A stretch of 64,000 bases of DNA from Aureibaculum marinum (GTDB lineage Bacteria; Bacteroidota; Bacteroidia; Flavobacteriales; Flavobacteriaceae). Each line of letters opens with the position of its first letter. The first letter of the stretch is position 1. The stretch is from positions 372,001 to 436,000 of the forward strand of contig NZ_RPFJ01000002.1 of the NCBI RefSeq assembly GCF_003813905.1, read 5' to 3'. The notes beneath the pieces were generated by a model. That model ran no database searches, was not told the DNA's origin, and saw nothing but the letters and a program-made list of their open reading frames with translations. Position numbers and translations under genes: made by a program. Below, in pieces: positions 19,734 to 30,017 of the stretch.

Positions 19734-20609
19734 TTGCCATTTTTTATAGTGAAAATAGGTTTCTTTTATTGCTCCAAAACTTTTATAAAAAGATGCAATT
19801 TTTGTAATCATAGAACCTTCAAAATCTAAAACAAATGGCTGACCTGCATATTTTTTAATTATAAAATCAATTAACAAAGACATGGCTTGTTTTTCTCTAC
19901 CTAACTTGTTTAATGCTGAAAATAAATTTGTAATTCTAAATTCATCTTTTAAAAAAATAGCCCCTCCAAGCAATTCATTATTTGTCGTATAAATTTCGTA
20001 AACGAGTACTTTATCTAAGAGTTGACCTTTGCAAACTATTTCTTGCAGTCTTAAATAATCTTGTGCTCTATTTTTTAAATGCTCTCCCTTATTTTCTCTA
20101 AACAGCTTAATAATTGCATCTACAGATGTTGTTTTTTTTATTTTTAACTCAAACTTTTGAGCTTGTTTTACACTACTCTTACGACCTTTCGTATATTTTT
20201 TATGTATTATCTCGTAACTATTATTTTCTAGAGGCAGCACAAAATTATCTCTAGGTTTTATATGCTTTATAGAAAAATTATTAGAAGTATTGAGCATCAT
20301 ATCTATCAATTTGAATTTTTTCGGCACATTTTTCAAAAAATCTTCGAATAATTTCGACTCTATTTTTCTTTCTGAAAAAACCCCTAATTGTTGTATCCAT
20401 GGAGCTTGATAAATATAACAAATACCGTATTTTTTACGCTTTGGAAGTGGCATAACGGCTTCATACTCATTTAACACTAACACATCCCAATCATCACAAA
20501 CAGCATCTAAATACCAACTATATCCATAAATTCGGCTATTATTCGATTTAAAAATACAACGATTATATTTTTCTTCATCAATCTGATTTCTAGTCAAATA
20601 CTTAATCAT
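19725..20609 (-). CDS. GNAT/FemAB-like acyltransferase
   Basis: 294 residues, cytoplasmic. The C-terminal half resembles the GNAT or FemAB-like fold: a helical segment rich in Lys (KGRKSSVKQAQKF), then LVYEIYTTNNELLGGAIFLKDEFRITNLFSALN and a final IKKYAGQPFVLDFEGS block. Such proteins transfer acyl or aminoacyl groups to sugars or peptidoglycan precursors; the donor here is unknown. It lies 12 bases downstream of the deacetylase-like gene and ends tail-to-tail with the flippase gene with a 9-base overlap. This supports a role in the same surface-glycan pathway. Confidence 0.72.
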   Translation of the reverse strand: MIKYLTRNQIDEEKYNRCIFKSNNSRIYGYSWYLDAVCDDWDVLVLNEYEAVMPLPKRKKYGICYIYQAPWIQQLGVFSERKIESKLFEDFLKNVPKKFKLIDMMLNTSNNFSIKHIKPRDNFVLPLENNSYEIIHKKYTKGRKSSVKQAQKFELKIKKTTSVDAIIKLFRENKGEHLKNRAQDYLRLQEIVCKGQLLDKVLVYEIYTTNNELLGGAIFLKDEFRITNLFSALNKLGREKQAMSLLIDFIIKKYAGQPFVLDFEGSMITKIASFYKSFGAIKETYFHYKKWQLI

Positions 20610-20621
20610 AAAATATGTATT

Positions 20622-21932
20622 TTAAGCTACCGTTGTTAACTTTTTAAACATATCTATATATATCTTTTTCCAACGTCTCCATCTGTTTCTATTACTTAAA
20701 GTTTCGTTGTGAAAAAGTGTTATAAAAGTACCATTTACCTTTTTAACCTGATTTGCTAATTCTATAATTACTTCAAATGATTGTTTGTTGGGTAATTTTA
20801 AATAATCTTTTAATGTACCATCCATAACTGCAAAAGGAAAAATTTTTAACGGTGTTTGAATTTCATATTCTAAGTCGTAAAAATAAAATGGTGTACAAGT
20901 ACTCGCTCTAAATCCATAGTGAGCGGCATACCCCATGGTATAATCTTCTTTTACTTCTAAATTTATTAAGTGCTGATAGGTTTCAGGCAAATCGAGACGT
21001 AAATAATGTTGTCTTGATTTTTCAATAGGCCTATTAACAATACTTTCTAGTCGTAACTTCTCTTTTTGTAACATCGCCTCGTCTTTAGAAGAAAAATAAG
21101 AAGGGTGTAATCCCACCTCAGAATAATCTGCAACTGATTTTATTAAAGATTGATAATATGAGTTTCTAGATGATGTATTTTTATCATAAGTTGTATAATC
21201 ACCTACAGAAAAGAAAAATATAGTTTTTATACCATATTTTTTTTGATAAGTAATTAATTCTTCAAAAGTATCAAAAGGGTCTTCTGAAAACCCAAAAATA
21301 ACCATGGTTCTGTACCAGACATCTATTAATTTAAATTTAGACAAATCTTTTAGATATCCTGCTATTGTTCTTACTACACCTTTATGCTTAAAGCTATAAG
21401 CAATATCAACATCTATGGTAGAAATAAATTTAAATTTACGATCAGATAAGGTATATGTTGGATATTTATCTTCAATAATCGACTTAAATTTATAAGCCCA
21501 AATATCAATTAAAGGTTTATGTAAAAATTGATATTTAAAAGCCAAACTCTCTTCTGCTGGATAGCGTTCAAATTGATCTTTTCTATGTGGCAAATACTCT
21601 TCGTACCTACTGAGCAAATAAAAAGATGCTGCAAATATATCAAAAGGAACAGATGCGTCTTGCCTAGTTTTAAAAAAGCATTCAACACCATCCCACTCTC
21701 CCATTTTAATATCTAAATCATTTATACCTTGCTCAAATAAAAGATCAGTACTTTTTATAAAAATTTCACTTCCTAATGGTTGTTTCCCATAAGTTAATTT
21801 TAGACCTTCATGAGCTATAAAATCTTCAACTTTAGTTGTAAAACTAACTTGAATATTTAAAATTCGTGTAAAAAAGTGCTTAAAGGTATAGGTTAATCGC
21901 GGTGTTATTTTTTTAGAATATACTAGTAGCAT
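20622..21932 (-). CDS. Polysaccharide deacetylase-like protein
   Basis: 436 residues without a signal peptide. The core has FISTIDVDIAYSFKHKG, which supplies the Asp-Asp pair of the NodB-type deacetylases. It also has a TFEELITYQKKYGIKTIFFFSVGD strand-helix block, EVGLHPSYFSS with the family His, and FITLFHNETLSN near the end. The N-terminal 170 residues (KLTYGKQPLGSEIFIKS, FDIFAASFYLLSRYEEYLPHRKD) are an accessory domain often fused to this core in Bacteroidota. It probably edits acetyl groups on a surface glycan; the substrate is unknown. It forms a unit with the GNAT-like gene. Confidence 0.75.
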   Translation of the reverse strand: MLLVYSKKITPRLTYTFKHFFTRILNIQVSFTTKVEDFIAHEGLKLTYGKQPLGSEIFIKSTDLLFEQGINDLDIKMGEWDGVECFFKTRQDASVPFDIFAASFYLLSRYEEYLPHRKDQFERYPAEESLAFKYQFLHKPLIDIWAYKFKSIIEDKYPTYTLSDRKFKFISTIDVDIAYSFKHKGVVRTIAGYLKDLSKFKLIDVWYRTMVIFGFSEDPFDTFEELITYQKKYGIKTIFFFSVGDYTTYDKNTSSRNSYYQSLIKSVADYSEVGLHPSYFSSKDEAMLQKEKLRLESIVNRPIEKSRQHYLRLDLPETYQHLINLEVKEDYTMGYAAHYGFRASTCTPFYFYDLEYEIQTPLKIFPFAVMDGTLKDYLKLPNKQSFEVIIELANQVKKVNGTFITLFHNETLSNRNRWRRWKKIYIDMFKKLTTVA

Positions 21933-21996
21933 TATTTAAATTGTTCAGTATTTAAATGGCAATACAAAATTTTAGAGTATCTTTAATACTAAAGAT

Positions 21997-22695
21997 TTAC
22001 ATCAGATTATTATCTGCAAAGCTAAAGTAATCTTTTTCTGTAATTATTAAATGATCTAAAACTTTTATGTCTAAAGTTTTTCCAGCCTCTTGTATTTTCT
22101 TTGTTAAACTGACATCTGCATTACTTGGTTTTAACGTCCCCGAAGGATGGTTATGACTTAAAATAATAGCAACTGCAGAAATTTCTAAGGCTTTTTTAAA
22201 CAACATTCTTATATCTACAAGCGTACCTGTTATGCCTCCACTACTTAATTTATTTTTATAAATTATTTTATTAGAATTATTTAAATAAAGTAACCAAAAC
22301 TCTTCATGCATTAAGTCTCCAATAAGAGGTTGCATAATTTCATAAACGGACTTACTACTAGATATTTTTGGTTTTACCAAAGCTTCTTCCAATCGCCTAC
22401 GTCTCCCTAACTCTAAAGCTGTAATTATAGCAATAGCCTTTGCTTCCCCAATTCCTTTAAACTTTATTAAATCGTTAACTGTTAATTTACCTAACTCACT
22501 TAAATTATTATTTACAAAAGTTAATATTCGCTTTGATAAATCTACAGCACTCTCTTGCCGATTTCCAGAACTAATCAGAATAGCAACTAACTCTGCATCC
22601 GATAAAGAATCTTTTCCCTTTAATAATAATTTTTCTCTCGGTCTGTCGTCTTCTTTCCAACTTTTTATTGAAGATGATGTATTTTGATTTTTCAT
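21997..22695 (-). CDS. radC: RadC-family protein (JAMM/MPN+ domain)
   Basis: 232 residues. The N-terminal helix-hairpin-helix part has RPREKLLLKGKDSLSDAELVAILISSG and KGIGEAKAIAIITALELGRR. The C-terminal JAMM metalloprotease-like domain carries His181-Asn-His183-Pro-Ser-Gly and Asp194, the zinc-binding set. RadC was named for DNA repair but its actual activity is uncertain. This copy is complete and chromosomal rather than phage-like. It lies 64 bases upstream of the deacetylase-like gene on the same strand. Confidence 0.93.
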   Translation of the reverse strand: MKNQNTSSSIKSWKEDDRPREKLLLKGKDSLSDAELVAILISSGNRQESAVDLSKRILTFVNNNLSELGKLTVNDLIKFKGIGEAKAIAIITALELGRRRRLEEALVKPKISSSKSVYEIMQPLIGDLMHEEFWLLYLNNSNKIIYKNKLSSGGITGTLVDIRMLFKKALEISAVAIILSHNHPSGTLKPSNADVSLTKKIQEAGKTLDIKVLDHLIITEKDYFSFADNNLM

Positions 22696-22879
22696 ATTAA
22701 TTTTCTTCTAAAAGTTAGTAAAAAGCACTATTTTTAATGGTTAAATTTCTTTAAAGATATAAAACAACTTGTTTAAATCTTTTTATTCTGATTAAAAGTT
22801 TTAAATTTAATGTTATGAATTTATAGAAACTAATATTAATATAAATACAGGAAGTTCTAAAATGTTCAAATAAAAACTA

Positions 22880-22887
22880 TACTTTTG
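22880..22887 (+). promoter_or_regulatory. -7 promoter box of trkA
   Basis: A perfect TACTTTTG lies 22 bases before the chosen ATG at 22910. A TTG at 22889 in the same frame would put the start too close to the box and add seven non-conserved residues. Confidence 0.5.
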
Positions 22888-22909
22888 TTTGATTTTTAAT
22901 AAAAAAATA

Positions 22910-24259
22910 ATGAGAATTATTATTGCAGGTGCTGGGGAAGTAGGATTCCATTTGGCCAAATTGCTATCTTTTGAATCTCACGACATCATACTTCTAGATC
23001 AAAAAACTGAACGTCTTCATTATGCAGATTTACGATTAGACATAAAGGTAATAAAGGGAAATGCTACTTCTATTAGAATTTTAAAGCAAGCAGAAGTAAA
23101 AAGTACCGATTTAGTAATTGCCGTAACTTCTAATGAAACAGTTAACATAACTATTTGTGTTTTAGCCAAAAGACTTGGAGCAAAAAAAACCATTGCTAGG
23201 GTAAGCAACTCTGAATTTATTGACAATAAAAATGAAATTAATTTTTCTGAATTTGGAATAGATGAACTAATTTCTACTGAAGAATTAGCAACAAAAGAAA
23301 TAAAAATGTTGCTTAACCAAGCTGCTTTCAATCATATGCACGAATTTGACAATGGTCAATTAAGTTTGTCTGGTGTAATTTTATCAAAAACAGCTCCGTT
23401 CATTGGCATGACCGTAAAAGAAGCTGCAGCAACTTTTCCTGAAGTTCATTTTATGCCTATTGCCATTCAAACCAATAACTCTAATTATAGTATAATTCCT
23501 AGAGGTGATACCATTTTTAAAAGTGGCGATTTAGTTTATTTTATAACTGTTAAAGAAGGAGTTAACGAATTATATAAACTAACCGGAAAAATAAAAGAAC
23601 CTGTTAAAAATATAATGATTTTAGGTGGTAGTTCAGTAGGCCGAAGAACTGCCAAACTCTTATGCAAAAAACATCTAAACGTAAAACTAATAGAAAAAAA
23701 TAAGGCAAGAGCTTTAGAACTTGCTGATAGACTACCCAATACCTTAGTAATACATGGAGACGGACGTGATATTGAGTTATTGAGAGAAGAAAGTATAAAA
23801 GAAATGGATGTTTTTATTGGAGCCACTTCAAGTTCTGAAACCAATATTATGGCCTGTTTAATTGCAAAATCAAAAGGAGTAAAAAAGACAATTGCTCTAG
23901 CTGAAATTGTAGATTACTCAAAACTTTCTCACTCTATTGGAATACATAGTATTATCAATAAAAAATTATTAGCAGCCAATAGTATATTTAGATATATACG
24001 AAAAGGAGATGTGTTAGAAATTGCAACTTTAAACAACTTAGATGTTGAAATATTGGAATTTAAAGTCAGGGAAAATTCTAAAATTACCATGAAAGATATC
24101 CGGCATTTAAACTTTCCTAGAAATGCTATAATTGGTGGTGTAATAAGAAATGGTAAAGGAATAATTGCTTTAGGCGACTTTAGAATAAAAGCCAATGATA
24201 AAGTCGTTGTAATCTGTTTATCTGATAATTTAAAACAAGTTGAAAAATTTTTCGCATAA
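22910..24259 (+). CDS. trkA: Trk potassium-uptake system regulatory protein TrkA
   Basis: Cytoplasmic NAD-binding subunit that gates the TrkH channel. The start at ATG 22910 gives MRIIIAGAGEVGFHLAKLL, the Rossmann motif right at the N-terminus as in other TrkA proteins. There are two RCK_N/RCK_C repeats: GAGEVG near residue 6 with HDIILLDQ, and GGSSVGRRTAKLL at about 235 with VKLIEKN, each followed by a TrkA-C domain (SGVILSKTAPFIGMTVKEAA and the C-terminal IALGDFRIKANDKVVVI). The length of 449 residues is normal. The trkH gene follows after 21 bases, so the two form an operon. Confidence 0.95.
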   Translation: MRIIIAGAGEVGFHLAKLLSFESHDIILLDQKTERLHYADLRLDIKVIKGNATSIRILKQAEVKSTDLVIAVTSNETVNITICVLAKRLGAKKTIARVSNSEFIDNKNEINFSEFGIDELISTEELATKEIKMLLNQAAFNHMHEFDNGQLSLSGVILSKTAPFIGMTVKEAAATFPEVHFMPIAIQTNNSNYSIIPRGDTIFKSGDLVYFITVKEGVNELYKLTGKIKEPVKNIMILGGSSVGRRTAKLLCKKHLNVKLIEKNKARALELADRLPNTLVIHGDGRDIELLREESIKEMDVFIGATSSSETNIMACLIAKSKGVKKTIALAEIVDYSKLSHSIGIHSIINKKLLAANSIFRYIRKGDVLEIATLNNLDVEILEFKVRENSKITMKDIRHLNFPRNAIIGGVIRNGKGIIALGDFRIKANDKVVVICLSDNLKQVEKFFA

Positions 24260-24280
24260 AACAAATCTGTAGTAAAAATT

Positions 24281-25798
24281 ATGAAAAACTTAAACATAAA
24301 AATCATTTTTCAAATGATGGGATTTCTTCTCATTTTTAATGGTCTTTTTATGTTAATTTCAGCTTTAATAAGTTATATCTATAAAGATGGAGCTACTCAA
24401 GGTATATTTTTTGCAGGAATAATTACCATATTAGCAGGGGTAATTTCTAGATTTACTACAAAAAATTTTAAGAAAAAAATAAATAAACAAGAAGGCTATA
24501 TAATAGTTACTCTTGGCTGGGTATTAATGTCTTTATCTGGCAGTTTACCTTATCTCTTTTCAGAATCTATTCCTTCATTTACTGATGCTTTTTTTGAAAC
24601 TATTTCTGGTTATACTACTACTGGGGCATCTATTTTAGATGACATTGAAAGTATGCCTGCAGGTATTTTATTTTGGAGAAGTACTACACATTGGATTGGT
24701 GGTATGGGCATTATTGTATTAACAATAGCCGTATTACCTTTGCTTGGTATTGGAGGTATGCAACTTTTTGCTGCCGAAGCTCCTGGACCTTCTGCAGACA
24801 AATTACATCCGAGAATTACAGATACTGCTAAACGATTATATTTAATCTATTTAGGTCTTACAATTGCAGAAGCCATTCTATTAAAACTAGCAGGCATGAG
24901 TGTTTTTGACGCTGTAAATCATGCTATGAGCACCCTTTCTACGGGCGGTTTTTCTACAAAAAATGCTAGCGTTGCTTATTGGAATGATCAACCTGCTATA
25001 CAATATATTATAACCATTTTTATGATTTTAGCAGGTACTAATTTTGTACTAAGCTATTTTGCTTTTAAAGGACAATTTAGTAAAATATATAAGGATGAGG
25101 AATTTAAAACCTATTTTTTAAATATTTTAGGCATTAGCATTATAGTTGGGCTAATAGTTTATTTTAGAGCAGATGTATCTCAGGTTGCCACTGACACACA
25201 ATTAATAGCACACCCTATGGTAAATGGACAATTTGAAAGTGCTCTAAGGCATTCTTTCTTTCAAGTAGCTTCAGTTATTACTACTACAGGGTTTGTGTCT
25301 GCAGATTTTACAATATGGACCCCATTTTTAACTACCCTATTTTTTATACTAATGTTTTTTGGTGCTTCGGCCGGTTCAACCTCTGGAGGTGTAAAATTTG
25401 TCCGTCATATAATAATGATAAAAAATGGTTTTATTGAGTTTAAGCGTTCTATGCATCCTAGTGCGATTATACCAGTTAGATACAACGAAAAAGCTGTTTC
25501 TCAAGATATTGTTTTTAATATTATGGCCTTTTTTATCCTTTATCTTATTTTATTTGTATTAGGAGCCTTAGTTTTTGGCATAATGGGCTTAGACTTTGTT
25601 ACTTCCGTTGGAGGGTCAGCTTCTTCATTAGGAAACGTTGGACCAGCATTTGGTCAATTAAGTCCGGTTAATAATTTTAATAGCTTACCTGCAATTGGCA
25701 AATGGTGGGCTGCATTTTTAATGTTATTAGGTAGGCTTGAACTTTTTACAGTATTAATTCTTTTTACACCATATTTTTGGAGATCTGGGAAGTTTTAA
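24281..25798 (+). CDS. trkH: Trk-type potassium channel subunit TrkH
   Basis: Inner-membrane potassium-translocating subunit, 505 residues with many hydrophobic helices. The four selectivity-loop repeats are visible: TISGYTTTGASILDD, STLSTGGFSTKNAS, ASVITTTGFVSADF and SSLGNVGPAFGQL. The GGMGIIVLTIAVLPLLGIGGMQL stretch is also typical. It sits 21 bases after trkA and the two products act together. The next gene is 152 bases away. Confidence 0.95.
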   Translation: MKNLNIKIIFQMMGFLLIFNGLFMLISALISYIYKDGATQGIFFAGIITILAGVISRFTTKNFKKKINKQEGYIIVTLGWVLMSLSGSLPYLFSESIPSFTDAFFETISGYTTTGASILDDIESMPAGILFWRSTTHWIGGMGIIVLTIAVLPLLGIGGMQLFAAEAPGPSADKLHPRITDTAKRLYLIYLGLTIAEAILLKLAGMSVFDAVNHAMSTLSTGGFSTKNASVAYWNDQPAIQYIITIFMILAGTNFVLSYFAFKGQFSKIYKDEEFKTYFLNILGISIIVGLIVYFRADVSQVATDTQLIAHPMVNGQFESALRHSFFQVASVITTTGFVSADFTIWTPFLTTLFFILMFFGASAGSTSGGVKFVRHIIMIKNGFIEFKRSMHPSAIIPVRYNEKAVSQDIVFNIMAFFILYLILFVLGALVFGIMGLDFVTSVGGSASSLGNVGPAFGQLSPVNNFNSLPAIGKWWAAFLMLLGRLELFTVLILFTPYFWRSGKF

Positions 25799-25950
25799 AA
25801 ATCTTAATTTGGCTTAATTGTTGTTTTTTAATTCTCTGTTAGGTTGTTTACTAAATGTTAGCAACTTACAAAGTTATAATATACTGGATTGTAATTATTT
25901 AGTATTTTTAACGTTAAATAAAAAGTAATCCCCTAAAGAAATATTTTGCT

Positions 25951-26274
25951 ATGATATTATTTTCTAGGTATTTAATTCCAAAAAATTATACAGGCTTAGC
26001 CATTTATCCTTTTATTTTTTTGAAGAATAAATCATTGTCTGATAATTGGGTTCTTATAAATCATGAACGCATTCACCTAAAACAACAACTGGAATTATTA
26101 TGGATTTTCTTTTTTATTTGGTATACGTTAGAATTTTTATTCCACTTAGTAGTTTTTAGAAACTGGCATAAAGCCTACAAAAATATCAGTTTTGAAAAAG
26201 AAGCTTACCAAAATGAAGGAAATCCTAATTATCTTAACGAACGTAAACCCTGGTCTTTTTTAGAATATTTATAA
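25951..26274 (+). CDS. Small membrane protein with HExxH-like motif, unknown function
   Basis: 107 residues. After a short N-terminal region (SRYLIPKNYTGLAIYPFIFL) it has NHERIHLKQQLELLW and then a hydrophobic helix (IFFFIWYTLEFLFHLVVF), followed by NISFEKEAYQNEGN. HERIH fits HExxH, and the downstream Glu in FEKEAYQ could be the third zinc ligand, as in gluzincin-type membrane peptidases. This would be a very small metalloprotease-like protein. The family is not recognised and catalytic activity is unproven. It stands alone between trkH and the mutase gene. Confidence 0.65.
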   Translation: MILFSRYLIPKNYTGLAIYPFIFLKNKSLSDNWVLINHERIHLKQQLELLWIFFFIWYTLEFLFHLVVFRNWHKAYKNISFEKEAYQNEGNPNYLNERKPWSFLEYL

Positions 26275-26459
26275 GATTTAATGTTTGTTTACCAGCTACA
26301 TTTCTTGCTCTTTCTTTTACTAGCAACTCTTTTTATAAATGTATAATCAATTATTATATATGTATATTCTCATTCAATTCTGAACTATTAAGGCCCAAAT
26401 TCTTTCACTCTTTTTATTAAAATAATTGTAAATTGCCCTATTAAATTGATCTGTTAATT

Positions 26460-29400
26460 ATGGTAAAAACGCAAGCCTATAAACCTAAAAATAAAATTAG
26501 AATTGTTACTGCAGCATCTTTATTTGATGGACATGATGCTTCCATTAACATAATGCGTAGAATTATTCAAGCAACTGGTGTTGAAGTAATTCACTTAGGC
26601 CACGATAGGAGTGTAGAAGAAGTTGTAAATACAGCAATTCAAGAAGATGCCAATGCCATTGCCATGACTTCATATCAAGGTGGGCATAACGAGTATTTTA
26701 AATATATGTATGATTTATTACAAGAAAAGAATGCTCCACAGATAAAAATTTTTGGAGGAGGTGGCGGTGTTATTTTACCTGAAGAAATAAAGGAATTGAT
26801 GGATTATGGTATTGCTAGAATTTACTCACCTGATGATGGTAGAGAAATGGGACTTCAAGGTATGATTAATGATATGGTAAAAAGCTGTGACATTAAAAGT
26901 GCTCCCCTAACTTTACCACAACAAGAAATTAAAGAATTATTAACAAAACAGAACATAAATACCATAGCAAAGTTAATTTCATTAGCTGAAAATAATTATG
27001 ACAAATACAAAGAAATTTTTTCTCCTTTAAAACAATTAAAAGGAGCTTCTCCCGTATTAGGAATTACAGGAACTGGTGGTGCCGGAAAATCTTCTTTGGT
27101 AGATGAATTAGTTCGCCGTTTTTTAACAGATTTTAAAGATAAAACATTAGGCATTATTTCTGTTGACCCATCAAAAAGAAAAACTGGAGGAGCATTATTA
27201 GGTGATAGAATTAGAATGAATGCTATAAAAAATGAACGTGTTTATATGCGTTCATTGGCTACAAGACAATCAAATATTTCTTTGTCAAAAAATGTTTCTG
27301 ATGCTATTGACATTCTTAAAGCCGCTCAGTTTGACCTTATAATTTTAGAAACTTCAGGAATAGGACAATCAGGAACGGAAATTATTGAGCATTCGGACAT
27401 GTCATTGTACGTAATGACACCTGAATATGGTGCAGCCACACAACTTGAAAAAATTGACATGATTGATTATGCTGATGTTATTGCCCTAAATAAATTTGAC
27501 AAACGAGGAGCCTTGGATGCTCTACGGGATGTAAAAAAACAATACCAACGCAATCATAATCTTTGGGAAAATAACCCAGATGATATGCCTGTTTTTGGAA
27601 CCATTGCTTCTCAATTTAATGATCCTGGTACTAATGCTTTATACAAAGAGGTAATTCAAAAACTGAATAAAAAAACAACAGCTCATTTTAAAAGTTCTTT
27701 TAAAATTAGCAATGAGATGTCAGAAAAGCAGTTTATAATACCTCCAAATAGAACCAGATATCTTTCTGAAATTACAGATTGCAATCGCAATTACAATAAA
27801 TGGTGTTATCAACAAAAAGAAATTGCACAAAAACTATATGGAATTTACAAAACAATTTGTTCGGTATTAAATGTAAATTCATCTGAAAATAAGCATAATT
27901 TTTTAAATGAAAACGGAACTAATGACAGTAAAATTCTTGATGTTGCAAAAAAAGACAATTTTTCAAATATAGATTCAACTATTGAAATAATAGCATTATT
28001 ACTCAAAGAATTTGCTAGAATTAAAAAAGAATTGAGTCCAGAAAATTGGGAAATACTTTTAAATTGGGAATCAAAAAAACAATCTTACCAAAATGATGTT
28101 TACAATTTTAAAGTTCGAGATAAAGAAATTAAAATTGAAACTCATTCTGAGTCATTATCACATTTACAAATTCCAAAAATTGCATTACCAAAATACGAAG
28201 CTTGGGGAGATATTTTACTTTGGAGTTTAACAGAAAATGTTCCTGGTGAATTCCCTTACACCTCAGGAATTTACCCTTTTAAACGAACTGGTGAAGATCC
28301 TACAAGAATGTTTGCTGGTGAAGGTGGCCCAGAGCGAACAAACAGACGTTTTCATTATGTTAGTCTAGATATGAAAGCCAAACGCTTATCTACCGCTTTT
28401 GATTCGGTAACTTTATATGGAAATGACCCTGATATACGCCCAGATATTTATGGCAAAATAGGAAATGCAGGTGTGTCTATTTGTTGTTTAGATGACGCAA
28501 AAAAACTATATTCAGGGTTTGAATTGACCAATCCGATGACTTCCGTTTCCATGACAATTAATGGTCCGGCACCTATATTACTAGGCTTTTTTATGAATGC
28601 TGCAATTGATCAAGAATGTGAAAAATATATAAAAGCAAACGGTTTAGAAAATGATGTAGAAAATAAAATAAAAACCATTTACCAAAAGAAAGGATTAAAA
28701 AAACCTAAGTATCAAGGCGAACTTCCCAAAGGGAACAATGGGTTAGGTTTAATGTTACTAGGTGTTACTGGAGACCAAGTTCTACCAAATGACATTTATC
28801 AAAAAATTAAATCTGATACCATAGCAAAAGTACGTGGCACTGTACAAGCAGATATTTTAAAAGAAGATCAAGCACAAAATACTTGTATTTTTTCTACAGA
28901 GTTTGCTTTAAAATTAATGGGTGATGTACAACAGTATTTTATTGAAAATAAAATACGTAATTTTTATTCTGTTTCAATTTCAGGATATCATATTGCAGAA
29001 GCTGGAGCAAATCCTATTTCGCAATTAGCATTCACATTATCCAACGGCTTTACTTATGTAGAATATTACTTATCTAGAGGTATGGATATTAATAAGTTTG
29101 GCCCTAACCTATCGTTCTTTTTCTCTAACGGAATTGACCCTGAATATGCTGTAATTGGCCGTGTAGCCCGTAAAATATGGGCAAAAGCTATGAAATTAAA
29201 ATACGGAGCAAATGCTAGGGCACAAATGTTAAAATATCATATTCAAACCTCTGGACGCTCTTTACATGCTCAAGAAATAGATTTTAATGACATAAGAACA
29301 ACTTTACAAGCATTATATGCTATTTATGATAATTGTAATAGTTTGCATACCAATGCATATGATGAGGCCATTACTACACCAACTGAAGATTCTGTTAGAA

Positions 29401-29933
29401 GAGCAATGGCAATTCAACTTATTATTAATAAAGAATTAGGATTGGCAAAGAATGAAAATCCAATTCAAGGTGCTTTTATTATTGAAGAATTAACTGACTT
29501 AGTTGAAGAAGCTGTTTATGCTGAATTTGATAGAATTACAGACAGAGGTGGTGTTTTAGGTGCAATGGAGACGATGTACCAACGTTCTAAAATTCAAGAA
29601 GAAAGCTTACACTACGAAACCTTAAAACACAATGGAGACTATCCTATAATTGGAGTAAATACTTTTTTAAGTAGTAAAGGGTCACCAACAATTTTGCCTC
29701 AAGAGGTAATTAGAGCAACAGAAAGTGAAAAGAATTATCAGATTGAAGTGGTAAAAAATTTAAAAGAAGGAAATCTAGAAGAAGCCTCCAAACAACTAAA
29801 ATTATTGCAAGAAAAAGCTATAAAAAATGAAAACATTTTTGAACAGTTAATGGAAGCTACAAAAGTTTGCTCTTTAGGACAAATAACCAATGCTCTTTTT
29901 GAAGTTGGTGGAGAATATCGTAGAAATATGTAA
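26460..29933 (+). CDS. icmF: Fused isobutyryl-CoA mutase IcmF (B12-binding, G-protein chaperone and mutase domains)
   Basis: Adenosylcobalamin enzyme that interconverts isobutyryl-CoA and n-butyryl-CoA with a built-in chaperone. Domain order in the 1157 residues: a B12-binding domain with DGHD (His25, lower cobalt ligand); a MeaB/ArgK-like GTPase with P-loop GTGGAGKS (204-211) and [20 protein letters not shown]; then a linker and the mutase barrel ([38 protein letters not shown]). Gln806, in [11 protein letters not shown], stands where methylmalonyl-CoA mutases have the Arg that holds the substrate carboxylate. This favours an uncharged substrate such as isobutyryl-CoA. It is a single gene. 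Confidence 0.92.
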   Translation: MVKTQAYKPKNKIRIVTAASLFDGHDASINIMRRIIQATGVEVIHLGHDRSVEEVVNTAIQEDANAIAMTSYQGGHNEYFKYMYDLLQEKNAPQIKIFGGGGGVILPEEIKELMDYGIARIYSPDDGREMGLQGMINDMVKSCDIKSAPLTLPQQEIKELLTKQNINTIAKLISLAENNYDKYKEIFSPLKQLKGASPVLGITGTGGAGKSSLVDELVRRFLTDFKDKTLGIISVDPSKRKTGGALLGDRIRMNAIKNERVYMRSLATRQSNISLSKNVSDAIDILKAAQFDLIILETSGIGQSGTEIIEHSDMSLYVMTPEYGAATQLEKIDMIDYADVIALNKFDKRGALDALRDVKKQYQRNHNLWENNPDDMPVFGTIASQFNDPGTNALYKEVIQKLNKKTTAHFKSSFKISNEMSEKQFIIPPNRTRYLSEITDCNRNYNKWCYQQKEIAQKLYGIYKTICSVLNVNSSENKHNFLNENGTNDSKILDVAKKDNFSNIDSTIEIIALLLKEFARIKKELSPENWEILLNWESKKQSYQNDVYNFKVRDKEIKIETHSESLSHLQIPKIALPKYEAWGDILLWSLTENVPGEFPYTSGIYPFKRTGEDPTRMFAGEGGPERTNRRFHYVSLDMKAKRLSTAFDSVTLYGNDPDIRPDIYGKIGNAGVSICCLDDAKKLYSGFELTNPMTSVSMTINGPAPILLGFFMNAAIDQECEKYIKANGLENDVENKIKTIYQKKGLKKPKYQGELPKGNNGLGLMLLGVTGDQVLPNDIYQKIKSDTIAKVRGTVQADILKEDQAQNTCIFSTEFALKLMGDVQQYFIENKIRNFYSVSISGYHIAEAGANPISQLAFTLSNGFTYVEYYLSRGMDINKFGPNLSFFFSNGIDPEYAVIGRVARKIWAKAMKLKYGANARAQMLKYHIQTSGRSLHAQEIDFNDIRTTLQALYAIYDNCNSLHTNAYDEAITTPTEDSVRRAMAIQLIINKELGLAKNENPIQGAFIIEELTDLVEEAVYAEFDRITDRGGVLGAMETMYQRSKIQEESLHYETLKHNGDYPIIGVNTFLSSKGSPTILPQEVIRATESEKNYQIEVVKNLKEGNLEEASKQLKLLQEKAIKNENIFEQLMEATKVCSLGQITNALFEVGGEYRRNM

Positions 29934-30017
29934 ATAAAATACAACTATGCAAAACTCAAAATTTTTCTTATATAAAAAATTAAATGAGTTACTTATATTT
30001 ACATTAAATTATCATTT

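Noticed and set aside
26460-29933. Methylmalonyl-CoA mutase
   Set aside because: The fused B12-GTPase-mutase order and Gln806 at the carboxylate-binding position fit IcmF instead.
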